Source: Clostridia bacterium | GTDB lineage: Bacteria; Bacillota; Clostridia; Oscillospirales; Acutalibacteraceae | DNA: 64,000 nucleotides | NCBI GenBank assembly: GCA_017435385.1 | Contig: JAFSFB010000016.1 | Location: 124,001 to 188,000 of the forward strand | Direction: 5' to 3' | Shown here: positions 22,235 through 31,713 of the stretch, piece by piece | Numbering within the stretch: position 1 is the stretch's first letter | How the letters are laid out: each line of letters opens with the position of its first letter | Translations under genes and position numbers: made by a program | The notes under the pieces: generated by a model | Databases searched by the model: none | Seen by the model: the letters and a program-made list of their open reading frames with translations, nothing else | Told to the model about the DNA's origin: nothing

Positions 22235-23284
22235 ATGGAAATTGTAAGAACAGATAACGCAGCGGAATTTGACGCTTTTGTCCGCTCTCATCCCAAGGGA
22301 CATATGATGCAGACCTCCGCATGGGGAAAGGTCAAAAAAGAATGGGAATGGGTCGGCTTTATCAAAAGAGATAACAACGGAGAGATCAAGGGAGTCTGCG
22401 GCGTTCTTCTTCGCAGCATCCCCATGATGCCCTATAAAATGATGTATGCTCCCAGAGGTCCCGTCTGCGACCTTGCAGACAAAGAAACCGTCAGAGAGCT
22501 TCTCCTCGCCGCCAAGGAATACGGCGTCAAGAACAAGGCGGTTACTCTCAAAATAGACACCGACACTCTCGCTTCAAATGAAGAATATATCAATCTTCTC
22601 AAGGAGATAGGCTTCACCTTCAAGGACCATAGCGCCGGCTTCGACACCGTTCAGGCAAGATATATCCTGCGCCTTGATGTCAAGGGCAAGACCGAAGAAG
22701 AGGTTATGGCTTCGTTCCATCCCAAGACTCGCTACAATACCCGTCTTGCCGCAAGAAAGGGCGTTACGATCGAAATCAAGGGCTCGGAGGCATGCGAAGA
22801 GTTCCACGATCTCATGCTCGTTACGGGCGAAAGGGATAACTTCGCCACCCGTGACACCTCATATTTCAAGCGAATCATGGATGCATTCGGCGACGATGCA
22901 AGAATTTACCTTGCAAAATATGACGGCAAAACGATCGCAGGTGCGCTCGATGTTCTCTGCGGCGACAAGGTCTGGTATGTTTACGGGGCAAGCTCAAACG
23001 AATACAGAAATGTTATGCCCAACTATCTCGTTCAATGGGAAATGATAAAATGGGCGATTGAAAACAACTGCTCCTGCTACGATTTCAGAGGCGGATATCC
23101 CGACGAAGAAAATCCGCTTCACGGCATTTTCAAATTCAAGATCGGCTTCACCAACGAATATATGGAGCTTATGGGAGAGGCTGACCTCGTTATCAACAAG
23201 CTCGGCTTCGCCGCCGTCAATGCCGCTCAGAAGGCCGCAAAGGCAACGAGAGGAATCCGTGCAAAAATCATAAACAGAAAATAA
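22235..23284 (+). CDS. FemAB-like peptidoglycan bridge aminoacyltransferase
   Basis: Protein of 349 residues of the FemABX family, which transfers amino acids from aminoacyl-tRNA to lipid II. Family blocks are GHMMQTSAWGKVKKEWEW near the N-terminus, YAPRGPVCDL around residue 70, FHPKTRYNTRLAARKGV around 165 and YDFRGGYPDEENPLHGIFKFK around 290 (named by YDFRGG and HGIFKFK). It consists of two GNAT-like halves. The amino acid added cannot be told. Downstream of cca by 11 bases with a good AAAGGAG site, so probably co-transcribed. Two hairpins follow. Confidence 0.9.
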   Translation: MEIVRTDNAAEFDAFVRSHPKGHMMQTSAWGKVKKEWEWVGFIKRDNNGEIKGVCGVLLRSIPMMPYKMMYAPRGPVCDLADKETVRELLLAAKEYGVKNKAVTLKIDTDTLASNEEYINLLKEIGFTFKDHSAGFDTVQARYILRLDVKGKTEEEVMASFHPKTRYNTRLAARKGVTIEIKGSEACEEFHDLMLVTGERDNFATRDTSYFKRIMDAFGDDARIYLAKYDGKTIAGALDVLCGDKVWYVYGASSNEYRNVMPNYLVQWEMIKWAIENNCSCYDFRGGYPDEENPLHGIFKFKIGFTNEYMELMGEADLVINKLGFAAVNAAQKAAKATRGIRAKIINRK

Positions 23285-23294
23285 GAATACCACT

Positions 23295-23315
23295 CAGGCA
23301 AAGTTGCTTTGCCTG
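23295..23315 (+). terminator. CAGGCAAAG/CTTTGCCTG hairpin after the FemAB-like gene
   Basis: Perfect 9-bp stem with a three-base loop, 11 bases after the stop codon. It is followed by CTTAAAT, so it is weak as an intrinsic terminator on its own. A stronger hairpin lies 18 bases further on. Confidence 0.5.
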
Positions 23316-23332
23316 CTTAAATCCTCCATATT

Positions 23333-23371
23333 GACAAACACCTCTGAGTCATCAGCTCAGAGGTGTTTGTC
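23333..23371. terminator. 16-bp perfect-stem bidirectional terminator
   Basis: Arms at 23333-23348 and 23356-23371 are exact complements, with loop TCATCAG. T-rich ends occur on both sides (TTTGTCTTTGG on plus, TTTGTCAATATGG on minus). It separates the FemAB-like gene from the converging amidohydrolase gene. Confidence 0.85.
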
Positions 23372-23384
23372 TTTGGCTGTTATG

Positions 23385-24185
23385 TTATATGTTCAACGCT
23401 TTTTTCAGATTGAGTCCGAGAATTTTCTCCTTGCATTCATCGGTCAGATCAAGGCTTTTTATTCTTTCAATATCCGCTTTGATGACCTCGGCATTGTTAT
23501 ACGGAAAATCAAGACCGAAAACGCTTCTTTCCTCTCCCGTCTGATGGATCACTCTTTCAAGTTCCTCGTCCGTCAGAGCCCAGACGCTGTCCTTGCCCTT
23601 GTGCGTGCCGACGCTTGTCCAGCCTGCATAAACTCCGCCGCCGTTTCTCGAATTGTTGCACATGACGGCAAGAGCCTCTCTGTAAAAATGATAGCCTCCG
23701 ATATGCTCCATGCTGAATTTCAGCTTCGGGAAATTCCATGCGACCTCATCGAAAAGAATGACCCGGTTATCCCTGAGTCTGTGCCAATGCATACCAGAAT
23801 GGAAGGATATGAAAAGTCCAAGCTCCTCCGCCCTTGCATAAACCTCAAATGCCTCGGGGCCGTCAATGACGAACTCCTGATACGGCGGATGCATTTTTAT
23901 TCCCTTAAAACCGAGAGCAGCAATTTTATCAACCTGCTCAGCGAGATCTCCTTTTTCAAAATCAATGTTTCCGAAGCCGATAAGTCTTTCATTTCCCTTT
24001 ATTTCTTCGGCAAGCCAATCATTCGGATCGCCGTCAAAGCCCGATTCTCTGAATCTGTCGTGAAACGGCGGATAGCACACCGCCATACCGATTCCGCATT
24101 CGTCCATAAGCTCAAGAAGCTTTTCGACCGTACCCTCGGGACGGATTTCCTTAGGAAAAACATGAGCATGATTTGCAAATATCAT
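23385..24185 (-). CDS. Amidohydrolase 2 family metal-dependent hydrolase
   Basis: TIM-barrel hydrolase of 266 residues. The N-terminal HAH (residues 6-8) is the first metal-ligand pair, GIKMHPPYQEF near residue 108 and FISFHSGMHWHR near 138 provide further histidines, and FGLDFPYNN near 228 the final aspartate. Members of the family act as decarboxylases, lactonases or hydrolases; the substrate is not evident. The ATG has GGAGGCG upstream. Its promoter is back to back with that of the secreted phosphoesterase. Confidence 0.83.
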   Translation of the reverse strand: MIFANHAHVFPKEIRPEGTVEKLLELMDECGIGMAVCYPPFHDRFRESGFDGDPNDWLAEEIKGNERLIGFGNIDFEKGDLAEQVDKIAALGFKGIKMHPPYQEFVIDGPEAFEVYARAEELGLFISFHSGMHWHRLRDNRVILFDEVAWNFPKLKFSMEHIGGYHFYREALAVMCNNSRNGGGVYAGWTSVGTHKGKDSVWALTDEELERVIHQTGEERSVFGLDFPYNNAEVIKADIERIKSLDLTDECKEKILGLNLKKALNI

Positions 24186-24226
24186 ATTATCGCCTCCGTC
24201 ATTTTTTCTCCAGTTTTTATACCTTA

Positions 24227-24256
24227 ATTATATAATGCGGAAAATATATTTGTCAA
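24227..24256 (-). promoter_or_regulatory. SigmaA-type promoter of the amidohydrolase gene
   Basis: Minus strand TTGACA (24256-24251), 18-base spacer, TATAAT (24232-24227). Both hexamers are perfect. The -35 box is 8 bases from that of the divergent promoter at 24265. Confidence 0.7.
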
Positions 24257-24264
24257 ATTAATGT

Positions 24265-24293
24265 TTTACTTTTGCGGAAATATATGTTATAAT
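24265..24293 (+). promoter_or_regulatory. SigmaA-type promoter of the metallophosphoesterase gene
   Basis: TTTACT (24265-24270), 17-base spacer, TATAAT (24288-24293), with TG two bases before the -10 box. The leader is about 30 bases. Confidence 0.65.
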
Positions 24294-24328
24294 TCAAAAT
24301 ATCATTCACCATGACAGGAGAGAAAAGT

Positions 24329-26029
24329 ATGAAAAAGATTATTTCGGTTTTGTTATCCGCAACGCTTCTTTTCTCGGCAATCGCAGTCGGATTTTCCGTT
24401 TCCGCTGCCGATGACGATTTAAAGATCGCAATAGCATCCGATCTTCATTACAATATTCCCAGAGAAACTCTCGAGGGCGATATCAACGATGAAATCTATT
24501 GGTATGCCAACAGAAGAGCCGCCATGGAGGACGAAAGCGGATTCATCATTGACGAAATGCTCAGACAGGTTGCAGAGGATGACAGCTGCGAATACCTGCT
24601 CATTTCGGGCGACCTTGTTGATAACGGAAGATCTATCCGTCAGGAGCATATTGATGTTGCCGCAAAGCTCAAGAAATTTGAAGCAGAAAGCGGCAAGGAT
24701 GTTTTCATCATCCCCGGAAACCATGACTTCGGTCAGGGCGAAAACGATGTCAAGATCGCTGACATTCTTGAGATCTATGCGGATTTCGGCTATGACAAGG
24801 CTATCGAAACGCTCGAAGGCACAGGCTCCTACACCGCAGATCTCGGCAGCAAATACCGTCTGATTGCTTTTGACAGCAACGATCCCGCCAGATCAACGGG
24901 TGACGGCGTTACAAAAGACGAGGTCAACTGGGTTTGCGACCAGGCAGACAAAGCATACGCCGACGGCAGATATCCCATCCTCATGATGCACCATAATCTC
25001 CTTGACCATATGCCCGTTCAGTCAATTTTCAGCAAGGATTTCATCATCGGAAACCATCTTTCCGTTGCCGATAAGTTTGCAAACCACGGCATTAAGGTTG
25101 TTTTCTCGGGACACGAGCATTGCAGCGACGTTTCATCATACACAACCCTCAAGGGCAACACAATCTATGACTTCGCAACAACCTCTCTTACCATGTACCC
25201 CCTGCAGTACAGAATGATGACTCTGACAGAGGATAAGATCACATACGAAGCCAAAACCGTTGACAGCATCGACCTCGATGCCCTCACCTCAACAGTCAGC
25301 GGCTATACTCAGGAGCATCTTGACCTCATGAAAGCAGGTCTTAACGATTACGCAAAGGGATTCCTCAAAGCAGGCGTGCAGTACAGACTCTGGCTCGGAA
25401 TGACTCCCGAAAAGCTCGGTATCGATGAGGATGCGTTCTATGCAGACCTCGTTTTCACGGCAATCAACGGTCTGACAAGCATTCTTGAAATGCCCCTCTA
25501 CGGCGAAGGAAGCGTTCAGGAGCTGGCAAAGGAATATAACATCGACATTCCCGACAGCGACTACGAAACAGGCTGGGACCTTGCGACCGACCTCGTTGCT
25601 TCTCACTACGCAGGCGAAGAGGCTTACGATTTCTACGGGGATGAGGTTGCCATTCTTCTGCGCACGGTTGCTCTGATCCTTCTCGATGACCTCTCAACCG
25701 TCGGCGACGAGATATTCCTCAAAGCGGCAAACGATATTCTTTCACATATCGGTATCGATTCGATCCAGAAGGATCTCACAAAGCTCGGCACAAAGGTCTT
25801 CGGTCCCGTAACCGCAGGCGAATATTTCCTTCTTGCCGTCGCCTCCCCCATACTCTATGAGTTTGCTTATGACAGCGACGGAGTCAATGACAATAACGGC
25901 GAGTTTGACGGCTACGGTGCAGAAGTTCAGGCTTTTGAAAATGTAACCGCAAAGATCAGCAATATCATCGAAAAGATCATGCTCTATCTCAGCATGTTCG
26001 TAAACATTATCTCAAAGATTTTCGCATAA
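24329..26029 (+). CDS. Secreted calcineurin-like metallophosphoesterase
   Basis: Protein of 566 residues with a signal peptide (about residues 1-26, ending FSVSAAD) and a phosphoesterase domain. All five metal-site blocks are visible: ASDLHYN, SGDLVDNG, PGNHDFGQ, MMHHNLL and SGHEHCSD. About 230 residues after the catalytic domain form a helical region I do not recognise, ending in a hydrophobic stretch (IIEKIMLYLSMFVNIISKIF) that may anchor or associate with the membrane. The ATG at 24329 follows AGGAGAG; the ATG at 24311 lies inside that ribosome site. The substrate is unknown. Confidence 0.87.
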   Translation: MKKIISVLLSATLLFSAIAVGFSVSAADDDLKIAIASDLHYNIPRETLEGDINDEIYWYANRRAAMEDESGFIIDEMLRQVAEDDSCEYLLISGDLVDNGRSIRQEHIDVAAKLKKFEAESGKDVFIIPGNHDFGQGENDVKIADILEIYADFGYDKAIETLEGTGSYTADLGSKYRLIAFDSNDPARSTGDGVTKDEVNWVCDQADKAYADGRYPILMMHHNLLDHMPVQSIFSKDFIIGNHLSVADKFANHGIKVVFSGHEHCSDVSSYTTLKGNTIYDFATTSLTMYPLQYRMMTLTEDKITYEAKTVDSIDLDALTSTVSGYTQEHLDLMKAGLNDYAKGFLKAGVQYRLWLGMTPEKLGIDEDAFYADLVFTAINGLTSILEMPLYGEGSVQELAKEYNIDIPDSDYETGWDLATDLVASHYAGEEAYDFYGDEVAILLRTVALILLDDLSTVGDEIFLKAANDILSHIGIDSIQKDLTKLGTKVFGPVTAGEYFLLAVASPILYEFAYDSDGVNDNNGEFDGYGAEVQAFENVTAKISNIIEKIMLYLSMFVNIISKIFA

Positions 26030-26042
26030 AAGACAATAAGCA

Positions 26043-26083
26043 AGCCCTCTGCATCAGCTCGATGCAGAGGGCTGTTTTTTTAT
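26043..26083. terminator. Terminator between metallophosphoesterase and clpE-like genes
   Basis: Perfect 13-bp stem AGCCCTCTGCATC (26043-26055) / GATGCAGAGGGCT (26061-26073), then GTTTTTTTATT on the plus strand. It also lies 7 bases past the minus-strand stop at 26080, with TTGCTTATTG on that side, so it can serve both units. Confidence 0.9.
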
Positions 26084-28389
26084 TCAAAATTGCAGATGAT
26101 CCTGTCACCCTCAGCGGTAACGGAAACCGATTTTATCGGCTCGTCGCCGCTCTCGACGATTTTCGTCGTGATGACATCCTCAACATTTCTGCGGATAACG
26201 TTTCTCAGATCTCTTGCGCCTCTCGTTCCGTCAACGGAAAGTCGGGCAATTGCTTCAATTGCGGCATCATCCCATGTAAAGGTGATTCCCTTGTCAGCAA
26301 TCGGATCAACAAGCTCGCCGAGCATCAGTCGGGCAATGTTTTCATAGTCCTGCTGAGTGAGATCGTTGAAAACAACGACCTCGTCAACTCTGCCGATAAA
26401 CTCGGGACGGAGGAATTCGGAAAGAGCCTTGAGAGCTTTTTCCTTCGATGCCTCATTCTTTGTTTTTGCAAAGCCGAGAGCTCCGCCGCCTCGGTTGCTT
26501 CCCGCATTCGAGGTCATGATAATGACCGTATTCTCAAAGCTGACATTTCTGCCCTGAGCATCGGTAATTTTTCCTTCATCGAGAATCTGCAGAAGGATAT
26601 TCATGACATCGGGATGCGCCTTTTCGATTTCGTCAAAAAGGACAACCGAATAGGGCTTGCGGCGCACCTTTTCCGTGAGCTGACCCGCTTCGTCATAGCC
26701 GACATATCCGGGAGGCGAACCGATGATTCTCGAAACGGAGTGCTTCTCCATGAACTCACTCATATCAAGACGGATAAGCGTTTCGGGAGTGTCAAAAAGC
26801 TCCTTTGCAAGAAGCTTGACAAGCTCCGTTTTACCGACACCCGTCGGACCGACAAAGATAAACGATGCGGGGCGTCTTCTCGGGCTTATCTGAACTCTGC
26901 CTCTTCTTACTGCGGCACCGACAAGGCTTATCGCCTCGTCCTGACCGATGAGATTTGCTTTCAGATTGCTTTCAAGATTCGAGAGTCTTCGAAGGTCGCT
27001 TTCGATAACCTTGCTTGCAGGAATGCCCGTCCAGAGCTGGATAACCTTTGCGAGGTCATCCTCCGTGACATGGCAGTCAGCAGCAAGCTTTTCAAGCTTC
27101 GCAACCTCCCCACGGACCTGAATCAGTTCCGCCTTGACCTTTGCGATCTCCTCATAGTCCGCTTCCTTTTCTCCGTCGGTTTCCATAAGCTCAGCTTCGT
27201 GAGCCTCAAGATCGCTGAGCTTTGCAAGAGCGGCTTCGTAATCGCTTATAACCTTGTTGCGCAGATTTGCGCAGGTGCAGGCTTCGTCAAGAAGGTCGAT
27301 TGCCTTGTCGGGCAGGAATCTGTCGTTGATATATCTTTCGGAAAGAATGACCGCTTTTTCGATAAGCGTGTCGCTGACCTTGACTCTGTGGAAATCCTCA
27401 TAGTAATCCTTGACACCCTTGAGCATTTCGCAGGTCTGGTCGATTGACGGCTCCTCAACTCTGATGGGCTGAAGACGGCGTTCGAGAGCCGCATCCTTTT
27501 CGATATATTTTCTGTATTCGGTGAAGGTCGTTGCGCCGATAATCTGAATCTCGCCTCTTGAAAGAGAGGGCTTGAGAATATTGGCGGCGTTCATCGAGCC
27601 TTCCGCATCACCCGTACCGACAAGAGAATGAACCTCGTCGATGAAAAGAATGATGTTGCCCTCGCTCTTGACCTCGTCGACAAGACCTTTGATTCGGCTT
27701 TCAAACTGACCTCTGAACTGCGTGCCTGCAACAAGAGCTGTCAGGTCAAGCAGATGGATCTCTTTGTCCCTGAGCTTTGCAGGAACATTTCCCTCGGCAA
27801 TTCTCAGGGCAAGACCCTCCGCAATCGCAGTTTTGCCGACACCTGGCTCACCGATAAGGCAGGGATTGTTCTTCGTTCTTCTGCAAAGAATCTGAACCGC
27901 TCTGTAAATCTCGTTTTCTCTGCCGATGATGCGGTCGATTTTTCCTGCCCTTGCCTTTGCGGTAAGGTCAGAGCAGTAAAGTCCGAGGAATTTGCGTTTC
28001 TTTTCGTTTGGCTCTTCCTTGTTCTTTCTGCCGCCCCATTTCTTCTTCTTTTCGGATGTTTTTTCGGCTGAGTTGTCTGACGAGGTCGCTTCCTCGCCGC
28101 CGCTTACTGCGCCGAAATTCTGAAGATTCTGGAGGAAGGGCATCGTTCCTGCGCCGCCCGGCTCAAAGCTTCCGTCCTCGCCGAACATGGCATCGAACTG
28201 CTCGCTGACATCGTCGATCTCATCCTCGGAGATGCCCATGCTCTGCATTATCTGCTTGACGGGTCCGATATTCATTTCCATGGCGCATTTGAGGCAAAGA
28301 CCCTCCTGCGTTGTTTTTTCGCCCTCAACCTTCGTTACAAAAAACATGGCGGGACGCTTTTTGCATTTAACACATAAAACCTGTTTCAT
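26080..28389 (-). CDS. ClpE/ClpC-like AAA+ unfoldase with N-terminal zinc finger
   Basis: Hsp100 ATPase of 769 residues that unfolds proteins for ClpP. It begins with a four-cysteine zinc finger (CVKCKKRP and [10 protein letters not shown], residues 6-35), the hallmark of ClpE rather than ClpC. Walker A motifs GEPGVGKTA (about residue 180) and GPTGVGKTE (about 513), Walker [12 protein letters not shown] and [12 protein letters not shown], and a coiled-coil middle region around 405-450 follow. There is no double Clp N-domain. It ends a long co-oriented block; AAAGGA precedes the ATG, and no CtsR-like operator is obvious in the 33-base gap to pgsA. Confidence 0.88.
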   Translation of the reverse strand: MKQVLCVKCKKRPAMFFVTKVEGEKTTQEGLCLKCAMEMNIGPVKQIMQSMGISEDEIDDVSEQFDAMFGEDGSFEPGGAGTMPFLQNLQNFGAVSGGEEATSSDNSAEKTSEKKKKWGGRKNKEEPNEKKRKFLGLYCSDLTAKARAGKIDRIIGRENEIYRAVQILCRRTKNNPCLIGEPGVGKTAIAEGLALRIAEGNVPAKLRDKEIHLLDLTALVAGTQFRGQFESRIKGLVDEVKSEGNIILFIDEVHSLVGTGDAEGSMNAANILKPSLSRGEIQIIGATTFTEYRKYIEKDAALERRLQPIRVEEPSIDQTCEMLKGVKDYYEDFHRVKVSDTLIEKAVILSERYINDRFLPDKAIDLLDEACTCANLRNKVISDYEAALAKLSDLEAHEAELMETDGEKEADYEEIAKVKAELIQVRGEVAKLEKLAADCHVTEDDLAKVIQLWTGIPASKVIESDLRRLSNLESNLKANLIGQDEAISLVGAAVRRGRVQISPRRRPASFIFVGPTGVGKTELVKLLAKELFDTPETLIRLDMSEFMEKHSVSRIIGSPPGYVGYDEAGQLTEKVRRKPYSVVLFDEIEKAHPDVMNILLQILDEGKITDAQGRNVSFENTVIIMTSNAGSNRGGGALGFAKTKNEASKEKALKALSEFLRPEFIGRVDEVVVFNDLTQQDYENIARLMLGELVDPIADKGITFTWDDAAIEAIARLSVDGTRGARDLRNVIRRNVEDVITTKIVESGDEPIKSVSVTAEGDRIICNFE

Positions 28390-28422
28390 TTAAAAAAATC
28401 CTTTGAAAAATATATACTATAA

Positions 28423-29043
28423 TTATTTGCCTGATTTTCTTTCTTTAATCTGTCTTACAACATCGGGAATGTAGCTGCCGAACGCAACAAGAGTCAGAAG
28501 AACGCTGATGCAAACGAGAGCGATCATGAGCCAGTTGGGAAGAACAAAAGCCTTGAAGAGTCCGATGTCGGGACCGAAAGCGATTATAACTATCATAACC
28601 GCATAGAAAACAAAGGTTGCGATCTTGCCGGGCATTTCCGCCGCACAGGGTTTAAGACCGAAGGCGATCATTATCGCTCCGCCGACAACCATAACAGCCT
28701 CCTTGATGAGGAAAACAAGGAAAACCCAGCTGAAAGCCTTGATCGTTGCATCCGCACTGCCTCTGAAGGTCAGATAGAGAACGATCGCAATAGTAATCTG
28801 AGTCAGCTTATCGGCAACGGGGTCGAGCATCTTGCCCAGAGCACTTATCTGATTGAATTTTCTTGCGATCTTGCCGTCGAAGAAATCTGTAAGACCCGAA
28901 ACGAAGAGAACAACGACCGCCCACATGATATCTCCGTTATAATAAAGAACGCCGAAAACGGGAATGAGGGCAATTCGGATAACCGAGAGAAGGTTGGGTA
29001 TCGTCAGACAGCCCGAGAATAATTCTTTGATGTTGGATTTCAT
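28423..29043 (-). CDS. pgsA: CDP-diacylglycerol--glycerol-3-phosphate phosphatidyltransferase
   Basis: Membrane enzyme of 206 residues for phosphatidylglycerol synthesis. The CDP-alcohol phosphotransferase signature D-G-x2-A-R-x8-G-x3-D-x3-D is complete in DFFDGKIARKFNQISALGK plus MLDPVADK (about residues 58-85). Several hydrophobic helices follow. ATG at 29043 with GGAGG eight bases upstream; an alternative start at 29058 overlaps cvpA. Paired with cvpA, with no promoter in between. Confidence 0.93.
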   Translation of the reverse strand: MKSNIKELFSGCLTIPNLLSVIRIALIPVFGVLYYNGDIMWAVVVLFVSGLTDFFDGKIARKFNQISALGKMLDPVADKLTQITIAIVLYLTFRGSADATIKAFSWVFLVFLIKEAVMVVGGAIMIAFGLKPCAAEMPGKIATFVFYAVMIVIIAFGPDIGLFKAFVLPNWLMIALVCISVLLTLVAFGSYIPDVVRQIKERKSGK

Positions 29044-29047
29044 TTTA

Positions 29048-29752
29048 TTAACCTCCAATTATTAGCTGAATAACAGTTTCGCTGATTGCGTTGGTGAGCG
29101 ATGCCTGAGAAACGGCGAGCGTCAGCTCGTTTTCGGGAACGATGCCTGCCGCAAAAACCGCAAGCACACTCAGCACGGATATAACGGCAAGCCCCTTGAC
29201 TGCGCCGAGAACTCCGCCGAGAGCCTTGTTGATTCCGTTGATTATCGGGAGCTTGAAAAGCGAGCCGACAACCGAAACAAGAATCGACAGAAGCGATGAG
29301 CAGATTATGTAAATGATAATAAAGCACAGTGTTTCAAGAATCGGAAGCAGAACAGCATCCAGAATCTTTTCTGCTATTTCTTTGCTTGTCTGCTCAACGT
29401 TTTCTTTTATCGACGTATCCTCAAGAATGCCGTCGAGAGATATTTCGTATTTTTCGATAAACGATTTCAGTTCCTCGGGAAGCATTTCCCCGTTTTCGGA
29501 ATCCTGCACATTCTCCGTTTCAAGCATATTGCCGAGCTGCTCCTCGATATACTGAGAAACGCCCTCTTTTGCAAACGATTCGTTTGCCCATGCGGCAACG
29601 GGAGTTGCAAGAGTATGCGCTATGCCGATGCTGATGATAACAGCAATAACCGACAGCACCATTTTTATGAAGCCCTTCCTGCGTCCTTCAAAAATGCAGG
29701 CGGCAAAAATCAGAATCAGAATTCCGTCAACAACAAGCGGTAAAAATTCCAT
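29048..29752 (-). CDS. CvpA family membrane protein
   Basis: Protein of 234 residues with a CvpA-like arrangement. Two hydrophobic helices at the N-terminus (1-50, GILILIFAACIFEGRRKGFIKM) are followed by a charged extracytoplasmic or cytoplasmic insert (about 65-125) and two more helices (130-195). The family is linked to colicin V production in enterobacteria and to cell-envelope and sporulation functions in Firmicutes, without a known activity. It is translated just upstream of pgsA with a 4-base gap. Confidence 0.82.
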   Translation of the reverse strand: MEFLPLVVDGILILIFAACIFEGRRKGFIKMVLSVIAVIISIGIAHTLATPVAAWANESFAKEGVSQYIEEQLGNMLETENVQDSENGEMLPEELKSFIEKYEISLDGILEDTSIKENVEQTSKEIAEKILDAVLLPILETLCFIIIYIICSSLLSILVSVVGSLFKLPIINGINKALGGVLGAVKGLAVISVLSVLAVFAAGIVPENELTLAVSQASLTNAISETVIQLIIGG

Positions 29753-29773
29753 TCAGTTACCTCCCCGTGTCAA

Positions 29774-30937
29774 TCAGTATTTGCAAAGCATGCCGTTTTC
29801 AACCGTAAAGATATCGTTCGAGCAGAGCATGACCTCTTCCGCAGCCGACGATGTCTGAAAACGGTTCTTTTCGGCACCCTTGCCGTTATAGACGATGATC
29901 TCGTTTGCAAGAGCAAGAGCGAGCTTTCCCGAACGGATATCAATGTCCGAGGGCTCACCGTTTACGGTCACGGCATATCTTCTCTCGCCGTTCTTTTTAA
30001 ACACCGTTATAACCGACTTGGAGCCTCCGAATTCCGAACAGCAGACGGCGACATTTCCTTTTTCATCCGCTTCAACCGAGGCGATGCTGTTTTCCGAATA
30101 TGTCAGCTCGTCGGTCTTGTTTCCTTCCTTGTCGATAACAACGGTTTTGTTATCGCCTGCGGCAATAACCGTATCCGATGAAGTGAAAAATATTCTGAGA
30201 AAAAGCGTTGAGCTGAACCTTGAATCCGAAATCGGAGCGGTTTCCTTTGTGTTGAAAACAATAACTCTCGAATACACATCGGCATTTTCAACTCCCGCTG
30301 CAGTAACGGCAACCCGTCTGCCGTTGGGAGAGAGCGAAACCGCAGTTATGCGCTCGTTGGAGCATTCCCAGATAAATTCCTTTTCAAGCTTGCCGTTATA
30401 GACGGTCAGAACGCTGTGTCCGTTTGCGGAATGAACGGTTGCAAACCATCCGTTCTTTGCAAGAGCCGCTGTCACAACGGCTCCGCCTTCTTCAACAGAG
30501 CCGAGCTGTTCGGTTTTGCTCTGAAGAATAACCTTGTTCGAGCCGCCGCTGTAAACAAGAGCTCTGCCGTTGAACGAAATTGCTTTCGGCTCAGCATTTC
30601 CGAGCTGATAGGAGAAAAGCTCGCCCGCCTTGCTGTCAAGAACAAGGCTTTCGTCATCGCTGACGATCAGCATGCGCTCACCGATCGCATCTGTTTTTTT
30701 AACATTTTTTCCTCCAAGGGAATACGGGAAGCCGTCTCCCCTTGAAACAAGAGTCTTTATCTGCCTGAGAGAATCCGTCGCATTCGACATAGCAACATTG
30801 CCGATAAGCCTTGCGCTGAGGAAAAGTGCAACGACCACGGCAAAAACTACAACGGGAATCCTCAGAAAACGAATAAGCTTTTTAAAATTGACCTTTTGCT
30901 TTCCTTTTTTGAAATCAATGATTTTTTTATCTTTCAT
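29774..30937 (-). CDS. DUF5711-type membrane-anchored beta-propeller protein
   Basis: Protein of 387 residues: a basic N-terminus, one membrane segment at about 28-47 and an extracytoplasmic domain whose repeated patterns (for example AVSLSPNGRRVAVTAAG and [21 protein letters not shown] blades) suggest a WD40-like propeller of about seven blades. I recognise it as the DUF5711 type common in Clostridia; function is unknown. It may act as a scaffold for envelope proteins. It lies between truA and cvpA with gaps of about 20 bases on both sides. Confidence 0.75.
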   Translation of the reverse strand: MKDKKIIDFKKGKQKVNFKKLIRFLRIPVVVFAVVVALFLSARLIGNVAMSNATDSLRQIKTLVSRGDGFPYSLGGKNVKKTDAIGERMLIVSDDESLVLDSKAGELFSYQLGNAEPKAISFNGRALVYSGGSNKVILQSKTEQLGSVEEGGAVVTAALAKNGWFATVHSANGHSVLTVYNGKLEKEFIWECSNERITAVSLSPNGRRVAVTAAGVENADVYSRVIVFNTKETAPISDSRFSSTLFLRIFFTSSDTVIAAGDNKTVVIDKEGNKTDELTYSENSIASVEADEKGNVAVCCSEFGGSKSVITVFKKNGERRYAVTVNGEPSDIDIRSGKLALALANEIIVYNGKGAEKNRFQTSSAAEEVMLCSNDIFTVENGMLCKY

Positions 30938-30958
30938 AAACCATTCCTCTCCGCCGCA

Positions 30959-31693
30959 TCAATAATGTATCTTGTTAAGGTAGAGCCCTCTTGCGGGAGC
31001 GGTATAGCCTGCCGCAAAACGGTTCTTTGCCGCAATAATCTGTTTGATAGAGTCCGCAGGAATCTTTCCTCTCGAAATGTCAATGAGAGTTCCCGTCATA
31101 ATGCGGACCATGTTATAAAGAAAGCCATCCGCCTCGACTTTGAAGATCACCATGTCCCCCTCACGCTCAACAGATGCGTTCATAACCGTGCGCACGGTAT
31201 CTTCAACACTGCTGCCTGCTGCACAGAACGAGGCAAAATCGTAAGTTCCGATGAAATCCGCCGCCTGCCTTGAAAGAAACTCTTCGTCAAGACGGGGTTT
31301 ATAATGAAGCGAATAATCATAAAGAAACGGGTTCTTGTTGGGAGAATTCCAGATCTTATAGATATACTCCTTCGATTTGCAGTCATATCTTGCATGGAAA
31401 CCGAAATCGACCTCTCTGCAGTCAAGAGCTGCGATATCACGGGGCAGAAGTGCATTCAGCGCACCGACAAGCTTCTCGCAGGTTATCGGATTTTCGGTTC
31501 TGATGTTACAGCAGTACATGTTCGCATGAACTCCCGCATCGGTTCTCGAGCATCCGACAACATTATCTCTGCTTGAGCATATTCTTTCAAACGCATCCTG
31601 CAGGGTCTGCTGAACGGTTACCGCATTCTCCTGAACCTGCCAGCCGTGATAATCCGTTCCGTCAAATGAAATTGTCAAAAGTAAATTACGCAT
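30959..31693 (-). CDS. truA: tRNA pseudouridine(38-40) synthase
   Basis: Enzyme of 244 residues that isomerises uridines 38-40 in the anticodon arm. SFDGTDYHGWQVQ near the N-terminus and GCSRTDAGVHA with catalytic Asp52 are diagnostic. FHARYDCKSKEYIYKIWN and NMVRIMTGTLIDI complete the pattern. AGAAGGAAT precedes the ATG. Its position after ecfA1-ecfA2-ecfT is the standard order in Clostridia. Confidence 0.95.
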   Translation of the reverse strand: MRNLLLTISFDGTDYHGWQVQENAVTVQQTLQDAFERICSSRDNVVGCSRTDAGVHANMYCCNIRTENPITCEKLVGALNALLPRDIAALDCREVDFGFHARYDCKSKEYIYKIWNSPNKNPFLYDYSLHYKPRLDEEFLSRQAADFIGTYDFASFCAAGSSVEDTVRTVMNASVEREGDMVIFKVEADGFLYNMVRIMTGTLIDISRGKIPADSIKQIIAAKNRFAAGYTAPARGLYLNKIHY

Positions 31694-31713
31694 AGTATTC
31701 CTTCTTGAAAAAT

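Noticed and set aside
23304..24227. 307-codon plus-strand frame opposite the amidohydrolase gene
   Set aside because: It begins inside a terminator region and is antisense to a gene with a full metal-ligand set and its own promoter.
26062..27447. 461-codon plus-strand frame opposite the clpE-like gene
   Set aside because: Antisense to the conserved AAA+ core, with a start inside a terminator stem. No plausible protein features.
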